From positions 12,958,001-13,022,000 of the forward strand of contig JBHGNT010000013.1 in the NCBI GenBank assembly GCA_043228905.1: 64,000 nt of DNA. Reading direction: 5' to 3'. The position numbers and the translations under genes were made by a program. The stretch's first letter is position 1; every line of letters begins with the position of its first letter. Under the pieces are notes generated by a model, which was not told the origin of the DNA, searched no databases, and saw only the letters and a program-made list of their open reading frames with translations. Shown in pieces: positions 43,213-54,522 of the stretch. Source of the DNA: Azolla caroliniana. Lineage: Eukaryota > Polypodiophyta.

Positions 43213-44450
43213 TGGGACCACAAAGATGATTTCTCGCTCTTCAAATACCTCGGCGATACGCATGAAGCGCGCTCACCACAAAAGCATTGTGTCCTTTCCC
43301 TGCCCACCGTAGCACCCAACATGGCCTTTGCTTATCCCTGCTTCAACGGCGAAACCGACGCCGCAACCCACATCTGACTGTTCCTCAATGTCTAGAATGC
43401 AAACCACATGGCGGAGAGCCTTTCCGAAGCAGTAGCGCACCAGTCCAAAATGACGGAGTTCGGATTGACCTTGGATGGGAGAGCGGCGTTTTGGCATTCA
43501 CAGATGGATTTGCCAGCAATCACGACCTTCGACGAGTTGTAGTCAGCCTTTCTACGGTTTTTTCATTGGAGTGTCACGCAACGCGAAATCCTCGGGCAGT
43601 TTTACACAATTAAATAGTTGCCAATCGCGATGGTAGCGGATTTCAGTTTACGCTTCAAAAATCTACGGCGGAAATTAGAACGGGGCCCAAGGGAGGACGA
43701 GGCGAGGGAGACATTTTGGCAGCATTACGCCGACCCATACGGACAACACTCAACAACAATAGTGTGAAAGGGGAAACAACCAATATGTTCATAGAAAGAG
43801 CGCTACAGCTCGAGCTCGACGAAGAAGAGGAAAGGTTTTCCATGTCCTCATTGCGACAAGCATTAGCTCAGGACGAGGAACGACATTTTCGCCAAGCGAT
43901 CCAGTGCACGATTTGCTAGAATTAAGGGCATTCCGCCATTGAATGCAACATGTGAATCCACTGTCCAATCTGTCACTCGAAAGCTCACACAGTTGAGCAG
44001 TGCGAGTACAATATGTAGAACAGAGCCACGCCCACAGTACGCGATGGCATGGTATATGGATCGAAACCCACGCGATGACCGACACTACCGGAATCACCGA
44101 AATCACAACGATTCCGAGGAAGACGAGCCAGAGGATGAAGACTACCGTGGCAACCCTAGAAATACTAAAGAGGGCCAACGCTATGAGAATTACCGTCCGG
44201 CACCAGGAACCACGACGACACCAACATCAACCACAGCGTACACTTCGACGCACGAATAAGGACCGGGAGGAGTAAGTCACACCTGGGGATCGGCACACAC
44301 CACTAGGGGCCGAGAAGGGCGAATCTATGATCCATTGTTTTGTTCGTCAATAGCCTGGACATTATGCCACACAATGCCCAGTACGTAAGGGCAAGGGGCC
44401 CGCCGTCAATACGATTACGGCAGAAGTACAACAAGTCACAACACGTCAGC
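43213..44450 (+). pseudogene. Ty3-B gag remnant (copy 2)
   Basis: It aligns with 2919-4318 of copy 1 but lacks the LTR and gag start. The knuckle region is recognisable (QCTIC, CPICHSKAHTVEQC) and the third knuckle is altered (FVRQ-PGHYATQC). Frameshifts lie near 43700 and 43920. Confidence 0.75.
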
Positions 44451-46485
44451 AAACAAAAAATTTTGATTGGGCCGCGCAAGATGAGATACGGCGGACAACC
44501 CAAGAATGGGTTGAAAAAGAAAACGCGGCAAATACGGACAGCATGCGGAAGGAGTCTGCAAACACGGTGGAGCTATTGAAGGAAGAGGGACCATCTCCAC
44601 ACCCCATATGGCAAGCACTAACAAGCTCCAAGATAACGTTAACCATTGACAAGTTGCTGCAACTAGTCCCACAATTCCGCCAGGCCGTGGAAGAGCAGAT
44701 GACGAGCAGACCTGGGTCGTTGCCGCGAATTTTATGGACTTTAGCGATGGACCGACATTGCTGGATCAACACAACCCGGCTATTAAGTTGATACTACACA
44801 ATCAGGAAATGCTAGGATGCGTAATCGATGGCGGCTCGGGCGTTAATGTAATTAGCGTGAAGACATGCGAACAATTGGGAATTTCAGAATGGGAAGCTTG
44901 CCAGTTTTGGCTTTGCATGGCGGATACTTGTCAGTACGACCATTGGGGTTGATACGCAAGGTAGGCATTATCATGGGAGGAGATCACTTCGACATCTTGG
45001 CAGTAGTCCTCGCCCTTGACGCCCCAGGGGTGTATGTGATGTTGTTGGGCAGACTGTAGCTTTATTCTACGAAAATCAAGCAGAGCTAGCAACACAAGTG
45101 TATCAGCTTTCGACGCGGACGCACCAAGGTCCGCATACCAATAGAGGAAATGGAGACACAACCCAAGGGCATAACACCATTGTTCGTACAGGATATAAAT
45201 ATGTTGGCTGGGGTGGATGATACCGAATTAGAGGTATACCTAGACGAGCACCCTCGGATTATTCCACTGTTCGAAATCGACGGTATCGAAACCACGATGG
45301 AATATGCCATGCCCCCTACACTCCACGACGAGGCTTACGACCCAAACCCAGAGTCAATGTTAGGACTAAGCAGAGCACGGGCAGCGTTCGAAAGGTAAAT
45401 GGAAATTTCACGACGAGTCACCGTCTCCGCCTTGGAAGAAGTAAACGTGGGTACGGCGTCAGAACCCCATTTCCTCTCCATCATAAAAGAATTAATGCCG
45501 GATCAGAGAGACGCGATGATGGCACTACTCAGGAAGTATAAAGATGTGTTCGCCTGGTTCAGAAGGACATGAAGGGGTTAGATCGGAAGTTCTATGAGCA
45601 GAAGATCAATTTAGCAACCGACGCGAAACCGGTCCACCAACGTCGATACCGCATGAACCCAAACTACGCGGCCCGTGTAAAAGAAGAAATTGACAAACTC
45701 CTCAAGGCTGGATTCATACGACCAGTTAAACAAGCCACATGGTTAAGCCCGACAGTAGTCGTACCAAAGAAAAATGGGAAAATACGGGTATGCGTGGACT
45801 ACCGGAAATTAAACGCCGTAACCATTACAGACGCATTCCCTTTAGCTTTCACCGATAGCGTACTGTACGCGGGGCATGCCATGTATAGTTTTTTAGATGG
45901 CTTCAGTGGGTACAACCAAGTACGCATGCACCCCGACGACCAAGAGAAGAAGGCGTTTGTCACGGATTAGGGAGTCTATGTTGTAGTCGTCATGATGTTC
46001 GGGCTAAAGACGGTGCCGGCGACATTTCAACGGACAATCACAGAGAATTTTGGGCAATATATTCTAGTATTCGTGCAAGTTTTTTTAGACGATTTTGCGG
46101 TATATGGGACAACAACCGACCATTTTACGCATCTACAATTGTGCCTGGAGCGTTTCCGAACCGCACGCTTAAGCCTGATTCTCGCCAAATGTGCCTTCGG
46201 TGTTACCAACAAGGAAGGGATAGCGGTCACTCCAAATAATATCTCCGTGATTACTCACGCGAAAAGGCCAACAAACGTGAAATCACTCAACCGGTTTTTA
46301 GGACAAATACGATGGCACAGTTGGATGATACGCTATTTGGTGGACTTCGCCACGCCGTTACATGCCACAATTCATTGGACTCCCTTCCAATGGACAGCTA
46401 CGGAAGAGAAGGCATATGATGCGCTAAAGGTAATGCTAACAAAGGCACCCGTCGTACAGCCACCAGTTTGGGCGAAGCACCAAAA
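44451..46485 (+). pseudogene. Ty3-B protease-RT remnant (copy 2)
   Basis: The protease keeps CVIDGGSGVNVISVKTCEQL, an Asp-Gly-Gly-Ser site in place of the usual DTG/DSG. RT is better than in copy 1: one frame covers 45569-46492 with a single TAG at 45968-45970, at a position where Trp is usual (VTD*GVYV). Motifs are KNGKIRVCVDYRKLN, SGYNQVRMHPDDQ, FGLKTVPATFQRTI and FLDDFAVYG, then the RNase H start. It ends at VWAKHQ, the same codon as copy 1. A 24-base deletion removes ALLGHIVS of copy 1. Confidence 0.82.
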
Positions 46486-46513
46486 TATGTAACTATGATA
46501 GAGAGCAAAATAG

Positions 46514-46547
46514 GACAACTTGGCTGAGTGGTTAACGCGTTTGACTT
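46514..46547 (+). pseudogene. tRNA-Ser 5' half before the LTR block
   Basis: GACAACTTGGCTGAGTGG through TTTGACTT is kept, and then a copia-type LTR begins. The matching 3' tail lies at about 55655, so the LTR, composite and Ty3-C1 block sits inside a former tRNA gene. Confidence 0.65.
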
Positions 46548-46550
46548 GGC

Positions 46551-46837
46551 CGTTGGGAAGATATTCCTCGTAAGGGATAATTTTGAGAATTAGTGTAGTA
46601 GGCTCATTTATGAGCGGTAAAGTACTGTCAGTACTTGTGTCAGCCCGATTGTCAGGGCTTGTATAAAAGGTGATAACTGAGCACAGTCTATGTACAGATT
46701 GAGTATTATTTTAAATTGAGTTTCTTTGTGTTCTCTCTCTCTGTCACTCCCGCATATTGTGTATATTCAAGCTCTCCATTAAACCTGCGTATTTTCTGTG
46801 TTCAGTTTTCTATTGCTTCCGCACGCTATTCTTTTCA
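46551..46837 (+). mobile_element. Copia-type solo LTR
   Basis: This uninterrupted copy of 7152-8837 has TATAAAAGG near 46670 and ends TTCTTTTCA. It shows the empty site for the insertion at 7288-8685. Confidence 0.6.
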
Positions 46838-48180
46838 GGAAACAAGGTTACAAAGAGTAGGCAAAGGGCTAAAGATTGGTGTTGAACCGAATGAGTTGTG
46901 ATGAATGAATAGACACCTATTTATAGGTCCTTATGGAGTATTCTAAAATGTTCTCAAATATTCTAGATATTTATGATATTTAATATAATCATGGAATATC
47001 CTAGAATGTTCTAGAATATTCTAGAATACTCTATATATCTTGTAATAACTAATAATATATTTATTATAAATAGATATCATATATGTTATGATAATGGTTA
47101 AAGGTCTAACATATAAACCAAGACGTCTTGGGATTGAATCCTTGTAAGGCCAAAATGTATGTCTTCATGACATTATCCTCCCTTTTCGACAACGAGTTCC
47201 ACTAGTCGGAAGACAAGATTTAGGACTTTGCTTATGGGGATATTTGTTGTGAAACACAACAACCATTTTGGAAGCATTAGCAAGATTCTCGAAAGGTTCC
47301 CATGTTCGATCATTAGGTGTATAACCTAACTAGTCAACCAAATAATATAGTTTGTTGAGAACTATCTTGGAAGCCATTCGAAACATCGATTGGAGGTGGG
47401 GGAGATGTAAGACGACCTGGAATAGAGTTGGTTTTGTAGGGCTCCAAAAGTGAAACATGGAAGACCGGGTGAAGATCCATATGAGGGGGGAGATCAAGGC
47501 AAAATGCCATATTAGTAATCTTACCACATATCACATATAGGCCAAATGTTGATAATCCAATTTGTAGCAAGGTCAGGTTGTTTTAATGTGACCTTGTAAA
47601 ACCCATACTCGATCTCCCACTTCAAACGTAGTCGATGACGGTCGGCAACCTTCTTTTGAGTGTTTTAAGCATCACATGAATCACTTCTTGTAGTCGGCTG
47701 CCAAAAGTGAAACATGGAAGACCGGGTGAAGATCCATATGAGGGGGGAGATCAAGGGAAAATGCCATATTAGTAGTCTTACCAGATATCACATATAGGCC
47801 AAAATGTTGATAATCCAATTTGTAGCAAGGTCAGGTTGTTTTAATGTGACCTTGTAAAACCCATACTCGATCTCCCACTTCAAACGTTGTCGATGAATCA
47901 CATCGATGACGGTCGGCAACCTTCTTTTGAGTGTTTTAAGCATCACATGAATCACTTCTTGTAGTCGGCTGAACCGATCTTCCACAATCGGGTTCATCGA
48001 GATTCGGGATGTTCAAGGATAGTCGAACGAGGATGGTACCCTACATTTGCAAAAAATGGGGAATATCGCTCGGGGACCCAACAAGGAAAAGCAAATGCTT
48101 TATCTCGGCGTTCATATATGGAACTTCAACCAGGAGAGGCACATGAAAGTCAGAAGAAAATCCTCTTTGGTCTTGACCGT
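46838..48180 (-). mobile_element. Ty3-A composite, left half (copy 4)
   Basis: It contains an LTR piece (46838-47172) and integrase C-terminal remnants (47330-47570 and 47788-47997: HPVFHVSLLEPYKTNS). A 257-271 bp direct duplication (47444-47700 and 47701-47971) disrupts it. Past the junction near 48040 the plus-strand half starts and is cut at GACCGT by Ty3-C1; it resumes at 55054. Confidence 0.75.
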
Positions 48181-48455
48181 TGTCGTGAAGATCCGTCACT
48201 ACGCGTGGATCGTGAGGCGGAACCGCCGGGGTTCTAGACCGGAAGGATTCAAAGTCGAGACAAGCTTTGGCGAGAAAGTACTTAAGATAGATTGGGAAAG
48301 AGAGAAGTTGACATTAAACGATTGAGAGAGATTGATTGAACTTTTAACTTTAGATTTAAGAAACAAGTTACACCATCAATTTGATAACGAATTTCTTCTT
48401 CTTAATTTCATAATAATAAAAAAACCCCCCGTCTTTTTTCTCCTCCCCCTTCCCT

Positions 48456-48463
48456 CTTTTATA
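48456..48463 (-). promoter_or_regulatory. TATA box of the Ty3-C1 3' LTR
   Basis: The minus strand reads TATAAAAG, followed by a purine/pyrimidine-biased leader. The equivalent box lies at 54224-54231. Confidence 0.65.
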
Positions 48464-48640
48464 GATGCTCTCATGCATATGATGCATGTGAGGGTACAAG
48501 ACATGCATAAATTGCATGTTTGCCATTTGTCGCTTATGTATTACATGTGGTACATGATAACCATGTCACTCATTTTAGTTCTCATGTATGAGAATTTACA
48601 TGTAAAAGTACAATGATAGAAATATAATTTCAACTAAATA

Positions 48641-48706
48641 GCATGGCTTAATGGTAATCCAATTGACTCCTAACTTGGAGGTGCAAGGTTTGAATCCTTA
48701 CTTGCC
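48641..48706 (+). other. tRNA-Arg(CCU)-like sequence in the LTR
   Basis: GCATGGCTTAATGG resembles a 5' end and A box, GACTCCTAAC the anticodon loop (CCU), and GGTTTGAATCC a B box, with tRNA-like spacing. It lies opposite to the element's transcription and recurs at 54409-54474. A tRNA-derived SINE head is the likeliest origin. Confidence 0.5.
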
Positions 48707-48764
48707 CTCCTTGTATATGTAAATATGTATATATATTTATATATTTATTTATCTAGTCGCCGGT

Positions 48765-48925
48765 TCGCCGGATACCGTCGCCGGATGCCGTCGGTTATCG
48801 GTGCGTCGCCAAATACCGTCGGTTACCAGTGCCGTCGCCGGATACCGGTGTGTCGCCGTATACCGTCGGTTACCGGTGCCGCCGTCGGATGCCGCCGGAT
48901 CACCGGCTCCATCGCCGGTCCGGTT
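48765..48925. repeat. GCCGGATACCGTCGG minisatellite in the 3' LTR
   Basis: Units of about 15-30 bases combine GCCGGATACCG, GTCGGTTACCGG and TGCGTCGCC. The array is longer here than in the 5' LTR (54523-54665) and the unit order differs, so it has changed since insertion. Confidence 0.85.
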
Positions 48926-49307
48926 TTGGTTGGCCAAAACCCTTTACGAGTAGCTAGCCCACCTCCACTCTTAGTTCAAGTTGCCTTGAACTCTCTATGC
49001 TCCACACATAGACACAAAGATAATATCTTTTGCTCCACCTTATATATGATGAGAGCTGTATTTGTCGTGCCTATGTGGGATATCTCACAATTTTCTCCTT
49101 TCCTTTTACAAACTTTATACCCTCATATCTTGACATTTAGTTGTCCGTTTCTCGTGGAATAAAGTGCATTCGAAACCTCCATCATTTTGTACTTAGATAT
49201 TAAATCTATTTAAAATGTTATCTTCACAATTACTGTACTATGTGATTCATACTCGATTTCGTAAGTTTTATGGGATTTTCACACTATTGCCGAAAATCTT
49301 CACGACA

Positions 49308-49320
49308 TCCACCCCCACCA
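49308..49320 (-). other. Ty3-C1 polypurine tract
   Basis: The minus strand reads TGGTGGGGGTGGA directly upstream of the 3' LTR. Confidence 0.75.
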
Positions 49321-49379
49321 AACCGCACGTCCTCTGGTACGTGCCAAGAAGAGAAGAAGTGAGATTTCGGCTACGATGA

Positions 49380-50578
49380 TCAATTAGATTCCTCCATGTC
49401 TTCATTTTCATCCGGCCTATTATGGTCATCGTCGAGGTAATCGAGGTCAGGATCCTTGTCTTGTCTTTTCTTGAAAATCTTTACTCTTTTTCCCGCAATG
49501 GGTACGGCCAACCTTGATCCGTCTAGTTCTGCAAGGTGGTATGTGGCATTATCGTTGGCACTTGGCACCACATACGGCCCGAACCATCTTCTTGCGAACT
49601 TCCTTGTTGTACTGTGTTGATTGTCAAGGGTGTTGTCGTAAACCAAAACCCAATCCCCTTCTTCAATCTTCTTGGGACGAAGTCGATGCGTGTTGTCGAA
49701 CCGAACTTTGTTCTTTACTCGGGCTGCCTTCATCATCTTTCGCGCTTGTTCTAAATCTTCAGGTCTTCTTTCAAGTTGCCTTATCCACGCCGCTAATAAC
49801 TCTTCTCGGCTCATCTCGTTCTCCCACGGTATCGCTACCCATGAGGCGATCGTCCTTTCGATGGGCATAATCGGCTTTTGTCCATACATAAGCTCTGTCG
49901 GCATATACCCTGTCACCGAGCTATGTGTCGTTCTATCGGCCCACAAGGCATAGGGTAATAGTCGTGGCCAATTCCCGACTCGACCGTTGCATGCCCGTAT
50001 GATGGCTTTAACAATAGGTCCATGCCCTCGCTCGATCTTCCCATTTGTTTCCTGATTGTAGGCAGTCGTGAGGGAGAGCTTCACGCCTAGTCTTTCGAAG
50101 AGCTCCGTCGCTTCGTGCGCGTCCAACTCCCCTCGGTCGGCCACTATCTTCCCTACACATCCATATCGGCAAACAACATCTTCAAGTAAAAATTTACAAA
50201 CGGCTGAAGTCGTCTTATTTGTCCCACTCCCAAGTACTTCATTTGTCCCACTCCCATTGGCATCGAGACCAGATCCACCATCCATTTGAAGTGAATGGTG
50301 AGTGGGTATGTCGGCTTTAACTCATCACGATGACATATATTTGAATATATTTGGCAAGTTTCACATGTGGACACGAAATGGAGTACATCTTTGTACATGC
50401 TTGGCCACCAGTACTTCTCCTTCAATTTTTCGAACGTCGCCCATGTTCCTCTATGACCTGCCCAAGCACTCTCGTGGAATTCGGTCATCAGCGTCTCTTG
50501 CTCTTCTTTCTTTACCACCACTCGACGTGGTATTCCTGTCCTTCTTTTTGGATGTCGCCAAAGGAATCCTCCCTTCAA
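49380..50578 (-). pseudogene. Ty3-C1 integrase remnant
   Basis: The zinc domain lies at about 50470-50300 (HESAWAGHRGTWATFEKLK, then CETCQIYS). A core part follows in another frame, with IVADRGELDAHEATELFERL (DRG replaces the usual DNG/DRG region) and LTTAYNQETNGKIERGHG, where Glu of NGKIERGH is in the position of the last catalytic acid. The C-terminal domain has EGDWVLVYDNTL and RRWFGPYVV. A tail of about 40 acidic residues ends at the stop 49380. The start of the catalytic core is damaged near 50250, with a short duplication of GVGQMKYLGVGQ. Confidence 0.82.
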
Positions 50579-50660
50579 GAAGTATTGGTAAGCTTTCTTT
50601 CAGATTCGTAGGGCCTCCTCCTTTGTCAATGAAGCATCTGTCGTCAATGTTCTTAGGAAT

Positions 50661-51488
50661 CTACCGATGAGTTATAATGTCCCGACTGTCGATCGCCAAT
50701 TGGAATTGGTCATATCCGGAGTAGAGATCGCCAATGGAGTAGATGGACTGGCCCGCAAACGCTTCGGCAAATTCGTCCACGCTCGGACCGATTCCGGCAT
50801 TTCGAATTGTCACCTTGTTGACGGGTTGAAGATCTTGGATGAATCGCAATGATCCATTCTTCTTCGGCACCGTGAACCACCTATTGGAATAAGGAGCATT
50901 CGACGGTTCTAGAATTCCCATACTCACCTTCTCCTTTAAGAGCTCGATCAGCTTCGGAAGGTGTGCTCTCGGAACCGGTATCGGTTTCAAGTTCCAAGGC
51001 ACATGAGGCACCGTGAAGATCACCATCGGCTCTATAACCTTTGGGTCGGCGCATCTGATTTCTCGTGGGAAGAATGCGAAAGCCTTCCCATGTCTCTCAA
51101 GCATATCGCGAAAAATTCGGTCCTCTTCAGGGAGAAGGAAATTCTCCTTTCCAACTCGTAGCTTCCCCTTCATCTCTTTGGTGAAGACATGACCTATCTT
51201 CTTCGGATCTCTTAAGCTTGGATCGTTAGCGACTTCCTTCATCTTTTGCCAGCTATCTTCCGGTAGCGGAACCGCAACTGGCTTGATCTTCTTATCCACC
51301 GTTTTATATTTCGTGTTGATGTCAGCTTCCTTCATCGAGATGCCACGACGGTATTCATCGATGATAGCGTACATGTTGACGGAGTTAACCGAAATCACGC
51401 ATTGGTTGTGAAGATAGCTCAAGTCCACGACGTCCTCGATTTCGCCGATGGTGTCGTTAAATGAGGCTTCTTCCATAATATGAGTCAC
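50661..51488 (-). pseudogene. Ty3-C1 RT N-terminal half, palm deleted
   Basis: The frame reads PVAVPLPEDSWQKMKEVAND, then EPMVIFTVPHVPWNLKPIPV, MGILEPSNAPYSNRWFTVPK, LRFIQDLQPVNKVTIRN and LYSGYDQFQLAIDSRDI, the first half of RT. It then jumps to FLRTLTTDASLTKEEALRI, which belongs after RNase H. The catalytic YVDD-type box and RNase H are therefore absent, which prevents self-replication. Leu/Pro-rich N-terminal parts are otherwise well kept. Confidence 0.85.
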
Positions 51489-51683
51489 GAATTATGTTCT
51501 CTTCTTTCAGCATCTTCTCGAATTCTTGTATCCGGTGCTTGTGCTTCTTGTCGGGTAGTACTAGTTTACATGCGCCACTAGGTGTGACACATGTTGCTTC
51601 TCCTTGCAATCCATGCACTCTTCTTTCTTGTGGGGTCTTGTGATTGCTCGGACTATTTGTGCCCCATGCTTCAATAGTCCGCT

Positions 51684-53018
51684 CTAAAAATCCGAGGATT
51701 CGCCTCCGAGACTATCTCGATTCCTTTCATGATTGGCTCGCACCGTTAGGAATTGGACCGATCTTTGGTTGTCAAGACTCTTTATTCGTGCGAAGGCTGC
51801 TCCATTATCGAACACTCTGGTCTCCATCCGAGATGATGTGATATAAGGTTGCCCTAGGATGACAGGATGCGACGCCGATTCTTGTACGAAGAAGTGTTGA
51901 TCCATCTCCACATCCCCGATCGTGACTTTGACATTGGGACAAGCTCCGTACAAGTCCTCCGTAGACTTTGTTGCCGCGCGAATCTTCCATCCGTGGTTTG
52001 TATTGATTGGCCATCTTCCCTTTTGGTAGAAGTCGGTTGACATGAGGTTGATCTCCGAGCCGTGGTCGATCAAGGCTACGACGGTCTCTTTCTTCTCCCC
52101 GATCTTCACCGGCGTCTCCGTTGTCGCTCGTGCCCAATGAGGTCGAGTGTAGTGGTTGTCCACCATATCTTCATCGATTTCGTCTCTTGCCATCGTTATG
52201 GCATTCGTTTTTGCTTTTTGCGGCTTCTCTTCTTCCTCGTCCGATTGTTGTCTCTTTCTCTTTACAAGGTCCACGATCGTGTCATGGAACCCCTTGTTCA
52301 TAATGCCAAGCAATTCCCTCAAGGACAAAGTTACGTGGCTATCAAGAACTCGTTCTTCGAGAATCTTCTTTAGGTCTGTCGTCTGCTCTATGTCCGACCT
52401 TAGCTTATAGGTAGGTATAGTCCTTGCCCTCCGAGCGGGGTCTTCGTAACCAACCTTCACGGGCCGAACCGTTTCTTCAACTCGTATGCTCGGCTCCCCT
52501 TTTCGGCTTGATTCTCATTCCTCCGTTTGTAAAGGTCGACTCGTCTCCGCATCATCCTTCTTTTTCGCGTTCCTTGTTTCATGTCCTTTCGATGGCCCTT
52601 GCTCTTCTATTCTCTTTCTCTTTTCTTCGACGAACACCTCGTGGTTGTCGCACATCACCTCTGCGAGTATGGTGTTGTCGTCCACCGGATCCGACCACCC
52701 GGTTATGCTTTGCACGCTTCGGTCCGCAAGCTCTACCTCGTTCAATGTGATTTTTCCCTTCTTCTCATATTCGAGAACGGAAGTCCAAAACTTTACTCCT
52801 GCTCTAGCAGCTTCAGTCTTGTCTTTCCCAACTCTTATTCCGGCCGACGCAGCATAGTGCATCGCATCCACATGAGTCGCATCGGCATCCTCCATAGATT
52901 TCTTCATTCCTCCTCTTCCGAAATTCACCCGTAGGGGTCTTCTAGTCTCGCTTGAGCAGATCATGTTGTCCTCTATGTATACGATATTTTGTCGAATCGC
53001 CTCTCGAGGCTCGCACAA
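51684..53018 (-). pseudogene. Ty3-C1 gag end and protease
   Basis: One frame with a single TGA at 52515 covers the end of gag (EAIRQNIVYIEDN, VNFGRGGMKK, ITGWSDPVDDNTI) and a retropepsin. The protease reads ETVVALIDHGSEINLMSTDF, where Asp-His-Gly-Ser takes the place of D(T/S)G, and ends ASHPVILGQPYITSS. The upstream overlap with gag (52973-53018) indicates a frameshift at GAGCCTCGAGAGGCG. After 51684 several stops precede RT. Confidence 0.8.
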
Positions 53019-53881
53019 TCCCTTCTCATGTGGTCCATGCTATCGCACCACACGCATCTAAAGGGTTCTTTTCCTTTAGGGCCCCGACGATTCATGTTGG
53101 CTAGAGTGACCTTCTCGAACTTCTTCACTAGCTCTTCAATGATGTCGTCATCAATCTTCTTTTCTTCCACGTTACTTTGTCTTGGCGGCTCAGCTACTTT
53201 CGGCGGTCTTGCTTTGTCCATGGTAGTCGATCCCGTCAAGTCGGTGTCATCAACCCATTGGCAACGCTTGTCGAGCCTATTGCATGCCCGCTTCACCGCG
53301 ATCCAGTCCGCTACGAGCCCATTTGCTTGGGTATCATCTTCGAGAAGAGTCCCCAACTCCCATCTATCCTTTATGTCCACGGCCTTCAAGAAGTACAAAG
53401 TCTTGTCCTCTTCAAGCAACACTTGGTCCGTATTGGGGAGACGACTAAACATATGGTCGAATTCGTCGTACACCCTTGACACACTCATCTTCTTATTCTT
53501 CTTCTCTATCCACTTCATCAGGGCATGTCGAGTCATCCTCGTTGAGTCTTCAGTCACGAACTCCGCTAGTATCGTTTTCTCGAACTCGGACCATATTGTC
53601 TTACCTTCTTGAAGCTCGATGACGCGTCTTTGGATGTTGTTGGCGACAACTCTCTTGAAGCTTGCGATTTGACGTGCCTCGGACACGTCCCTTTGATTCA
53701 TCTCCCTTCAATATGCATCAAGGAACTTCGTAACGTTCCTTCCATCGAATTGGCCCTCGAGCTCTACGACACGATCGACAGCCTTCTCCACGCTCGCATC
53801 ATTGTCCCGAGATCTCATCATTTGCTCGCCGATTAGCATCATCCTTTCGAGCTCTCCCGCTTGGTTGCTTGAGGACGCCAT
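52973..53881 (-). pseudogene. Ty3-C1 gag
   Basis: The start ATG is at 53881 (MASSSNQAGELERMM); the frame has one TGA at 53708-53710 after FLDAY and then runs to 52973. Capsid-like sequence includes IASFKRVVANNI, TIWSEFEKTILAEF and VSRVYDEFDHMFSRL. A CX2CX4HX4C knuckle, CVWCDSMDHMRRDC, lies near the end. Gag packages element RNA. The homologous gag start is at 31635 in Ty3-C2. Confidence 0.82.
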
Positions 53882-53924
53882 CTCCAAGTATTAATCTTGA
53901 CTTGATCCTTCCTACCGCCTCTTT

Positions 53925-53940
53925 CACGTCGGGTTCACCA
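53925..53940 (-). other. Ty3-C1 candidate primer binding site
   Basis: The plus strand reads CACGTCGGGTTCACCA, ending in CCA eight bases from the 5' LTR. The element thus has TGGTGAACCCGACGTG at the correct place. The primer tRNA is not identified. Confidence 0.6.
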
Positions 53941-54408
53941 CTTAATTATGTCCTGAAGATCCGTCACTACGCGCGGATCGTGAGGCGGAACCGCTAGGGT
54001 TCTGGACCGGAAGGATTCAAAGTCGATACAAGCTTTGGCGAGAAAGTACTTAAGATAGATTGGGAAAGAGAGAAGTTGAGATTAAACGATTGAGAGAGAT
54101 TGATTGAACTTTTAACTTTAGATTTACGAAACAAGTTACACCATCAATTTGATAACGAATTTCTTCTTCTTAATTTTATAATAATAATAAAAACCCCCGT
54201 CTTTTTTCTCCTCCCCCTTCCCTCTTTTATAGATGCTCTCATGCATATGATGCATGTGAGGGTACAAGACATGCATAAATTGCATGTTTGCCATTTGGCG
54301 CTTATGTATTACATGTGGTACATGATAACCATGTCACTCATTTTAGTTCTCATGTATGAGAATTTACATGTAAAAGTACAATGATAGAAATATAATTTCA
54401 ACTAAATA

Positions 54409-54474
54409 GCATGGCTTAATGGTAAGCCAATTGACTCCTAACTTGGAGGTGCAAGGTTTGAATCCTTACTTGCC
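54409..54474 (+). other. tRNA-Arg(CCU)-like sequence in the 5' LTR
   Basis: It matches 48641-48706 except for about one base (GGTAAGCC versus GGTAATCC). A box, loop GACTCCTAAC and B box are the same. Confidence 0.5.
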
Positions 54475-54522
54475 CTCCTTGTATATGTATATATATATTT
54501 ATATATTTATTTATTTAGTCGC

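Larger units (their letters stand above)
48181..49307 (-). mobile_element. Ty3-C1 3' LTR
   Basis: The ends are TGTCGTGAAGAT and ATCTTCACGACA, perfect 12-bp inverted repeats. It matches 53949-55053 at roughly 95% or better by eye; the length difference lies mainly in the minisatellite. Confidence 0.9.

Noticed and set aside
51684-52460. Contaminating fungal DNA
   Set aside because: The element is nested with a target duplication inside a Ty3-A composite that recurs several times in this window next to plant-type elements, so it is resident.
53925-53940. Assigning the Ty3-C primer site to a particular tRNA
   Set aside because: I could not match CGTCGGGTTCACCA to a plant tRNA 3' end with confidence.
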